Positions 62,823-64,000 of a DNA stretch of 64,000 nucleotides are shown here, one piece after another (positions within the stretch are counted from its first letter, which is position 1; every line of letters starts with the position of its first letter). The notes beneath the pieces were generated by a model. That model did not search any database and was not told the DNA's origin. It saw only the letters and a program-made list of their open reading frames with translations. The DNA comes from Leptolyngbya sp. FACHB-60. Its GTDB lineage: Bacteria; Cyanobacteriota; Cyanobacteriia; Phormidesmidales; Phormidesmidaceae. The stretch is from contig NZ_JACJOX010000050.1 in the NCBI RefSeq assembly GCF_014695775.1, positions 1-64,000 of the forward strand, read 5' to 3'. Made by a program: the position numbers and the translations under genes.

Positions 62823-63257
62823 CTAGGGCTGCGCTGGGAACAGGTCGAACGGAAACGGGCCATAGGTGCCCGACAATTCAGTTACCTCAGGGTCAGAGGT
62901 GTGAAAGGTGATCAGCACCCCGCGCGATTGGCCGCTGTAGTCATCCAAATACCACGCACCTTTAAGGGTGTTGAACTTGAGATAAACCGCTCCCTCACGG
63001 GCGGGCAAGTCTAGGCTAGCCGAAACCCCCAAGGCTTTCAAAAACGACTCTAGCGCCTGTTTCCCCTCAGCCAGGCCATCGGCGCAAATACCCAGGGTTT
63101 GGTAATCAGACCAATCGTTAAAGTCGCCCAGGTCAGCCCGCACCTGAGCGGCTTCGGCATCGCTGAGGGTAGGTGGCGTGGTGAGGCAGCTAAACTGGCC
63201 CAGCCGCTGGCGAATGGCGGCGATCACAGCGGCGGCAGGAAAAGGTGAGGTGGTCAT
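62823..63257 (-). CDS. DUF1824 family protein
   Basis: The 144-residue protein has the cyanobacterial/plant DUF1824 pattern, including DWSDYQTLGICADGLAEGKQAL, VYLKFNTLKGAWYLDDY and GVLITFHTSD. The function is unknown. It is soluble and has no signal peptide. Its ATG at 63257 is followed on the other side by the divergent radC gene. Confidence 0.85.
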   Translation of the reverse strand: MTTSPFPAAAVIAAIRQRLGQFSCLTTPPTLSDAEAAQVRADLGDFNDWSDYQTLGICADGLAEGKQALESFLKALGVSASLDLPAREGAVYLKFNTLKGAWYLDDYSGQSRGVLITFHTSDPEVTELSGTYGPFPFDLFPAQP

Positions 63258-63354
63258 AGGGAGTTCTCCGTTGTCTGTTTTGGGGGTGAATTATCCCAAA
63301 GCGGTTTGGGCTTACTAGCAGTGGGCCTCTGGCCCAGCTACCAGAGGTGCCACC

Positions 63355-64000
63355 ATGACCTACCATGTCCGCATGTTGGACATGCCGTCGAGCGATCGCC
63401 CGCGAGAACGGCTGCTATCTTACGGGGCTAAAAGCCTCTCGGCCGCAGAGCTACTGGCCATTTTGCTGGGCACTGGCCAGGGGCCAGGTAAACTGTCGGC
63501 AGTGGGCCTAGGCCAGCTCATTCTGCAAGAAATGGGGCAAAACCAGCGCGATCCGCTCACCTCTTTGAGAGATGTATCGGCCCACGATCTAGAGCAAATC
63601 TCAGGCGTTGGCCCGGCTAAAGCCACCACCATATTAGCCGCCATTGAGCTGGGGAAACGGGTGCTGCAAGCGATTCCACCGGAAAACACTGTCGTAGATG
63701 ACCCCGCCATTGCCGCCGCCGCTCTCAGTCACGAATTGATGTGGCAAGCTCAGGAGCGCTTTGCCGTAGTGCTGCTCGACGTGCGCCACCGGCTGATGGG
63801 CTCTAAGGTGATTACCATCGGCACCGCCACCGAAACCCTGGCTCACCCGAGAGAAATTTTCAAAACTGTGATTCGCCACGGTGCCGTGCGCTGCATTGTG
63901 GCGCACAACCATCCTTCAGGAAATCTCGAGCCTTCCCCTGACGACCTCTCGCTCACCCGTCAGCTACTTCAGGGGGCGCAGATTCTCGCCGTGCCGGTGC
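63355..64000 (+). CDS. radC: DNA repair protein RadC (cut by window edge)
   Basis: The 215 residues visible hold an N-terminal helix-hairpin-helix region (AKSLSAAELLAILLGTGQG, LEQISGVGPAKATTILAAIELGKRV) and the JAMM metalloprotease-like domain, with AHNHPSGNLEPSPDD carrying the zinc-binding His-x-His and Asp. RadC-type proteins are widespread and have a debated role in repair and recombination. The C-terminus lies beyond the window. Confidence 0.95.
   Translation, partial: MTYHVRMLDMPSSDRPRERLLSYGAKSLSAAELLAILLGTGQGPGKLSAVGLGQLILQEMGQNQRDPLTSLRDVSAHDLEQISGVGPAKATTILAAIELGKRVLQAIPPENTVVDDPAIAAAALSHELMWQAQERFAVVLLDVRHRLMGSKVITIGTATETLAHPREIFKTVIRHGAVRCIVAHNHPSGNLEPSPDDLSLTRQLLQGAQILAVPV

Noticed and set aside
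1..64000. CRISPR array or cas genes
   Set aside because: No short direct repeats with unique spacers and no Cas motifs were seen. The frequent GCGATCGC octamers are HIP1 sites, a normal cyanobacterial feature.

Overview
The window is chromosomal DNA from a cyanobacterium. It begins inside psbD (photosystem II D2 protein) and carries sbtA/sbtB for bicarbonate uptake, an A-type flavodiiron protein, a SigF-type group 3 sigma factor, menD and menF for phylloquinone, a carotenoid oxygenase, cyanobacterial omega subunit and many cyanobacteria-restricted families (UPF0367, DUF1818, DUF1824, DUF1350, COP23, DUF4278). HIP1 octamers (GCGATCGC) are frequent. Family content and size suggest a filamentous Leptolyngbya- or Nodosilinea-like organism; that last step is inference.

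Layout. 1-6.2 kb is core genome: psbD start, UPF0367 gene, an ECF-like ABC ATPase, rpoZ, a DUF1818 gene, tRNA-Pro(GGG), a carotenoid oxygenase, a small membrane protein and an alpha/beta hydrolase. 6.3-19.4 kb looks like an accessory, partly decayed region: an IS5-type transposase remnant, NmrA-like and SDR oxidoreductases, alpha/beta hydrolases, a frameshifted FAD oxidoreductase, a UPF0145 gene, a large intact HTH/NB-ARC/WD40 STAND protein and a truncated, frameshifted paralogue of it. Three genes here are preceded by copies of one leader sequence that encodes a conserved short peptide, which is the most unusual observation in the window. 19.4-21.1 kb holds sbtB and sbtA.

21.2-30 kb contains fragments, then sigF, a HAD phosphatase, a nitroreductase, a trx-folK-nudix operon, hydrolases, an RsbW-like kinase and a DUF92 protein. 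31-47 kb carries a CHASE2-GGDEF-EAL protein, a thioredoxin with a WCGLC site, ribD, a DegT aminotransferase, a UbiB/ABC1 kinase, a PAS histidine kinase, an EamA transporter with a long coiled-coil extension, tRNA-Ser(GGA), a 2Fe-2S ferredoxin, an inositol monophosphatase, a J-domain/TPR protein and hisZ. 47-64 kb carries a second ferredoxin, a second histidine kinase, menF-menD, flv1, a WecG-type glycosyltransferase, a DnaQ-like exonuclease, a WG-repeat lipoprotein, a COP23 protein, an AMIN-like envelope protein, a DUF1824 gene and the start of radC.

Shared functions include light and redox physiology (psbD, flv1, menF-menD, ferredoxins, thioredoxins, carotenoid cleavage), inorganic carbon uptake (sbtAB), cofactor synthesis (folK, ribD, menDF) and signalling (sigF, RsbW-like kinase, two orphan histidine kinases, a dual c-di-GMP protein, STAND proteins). 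No CRISPR array, rRNA or intact mobile element was seen.
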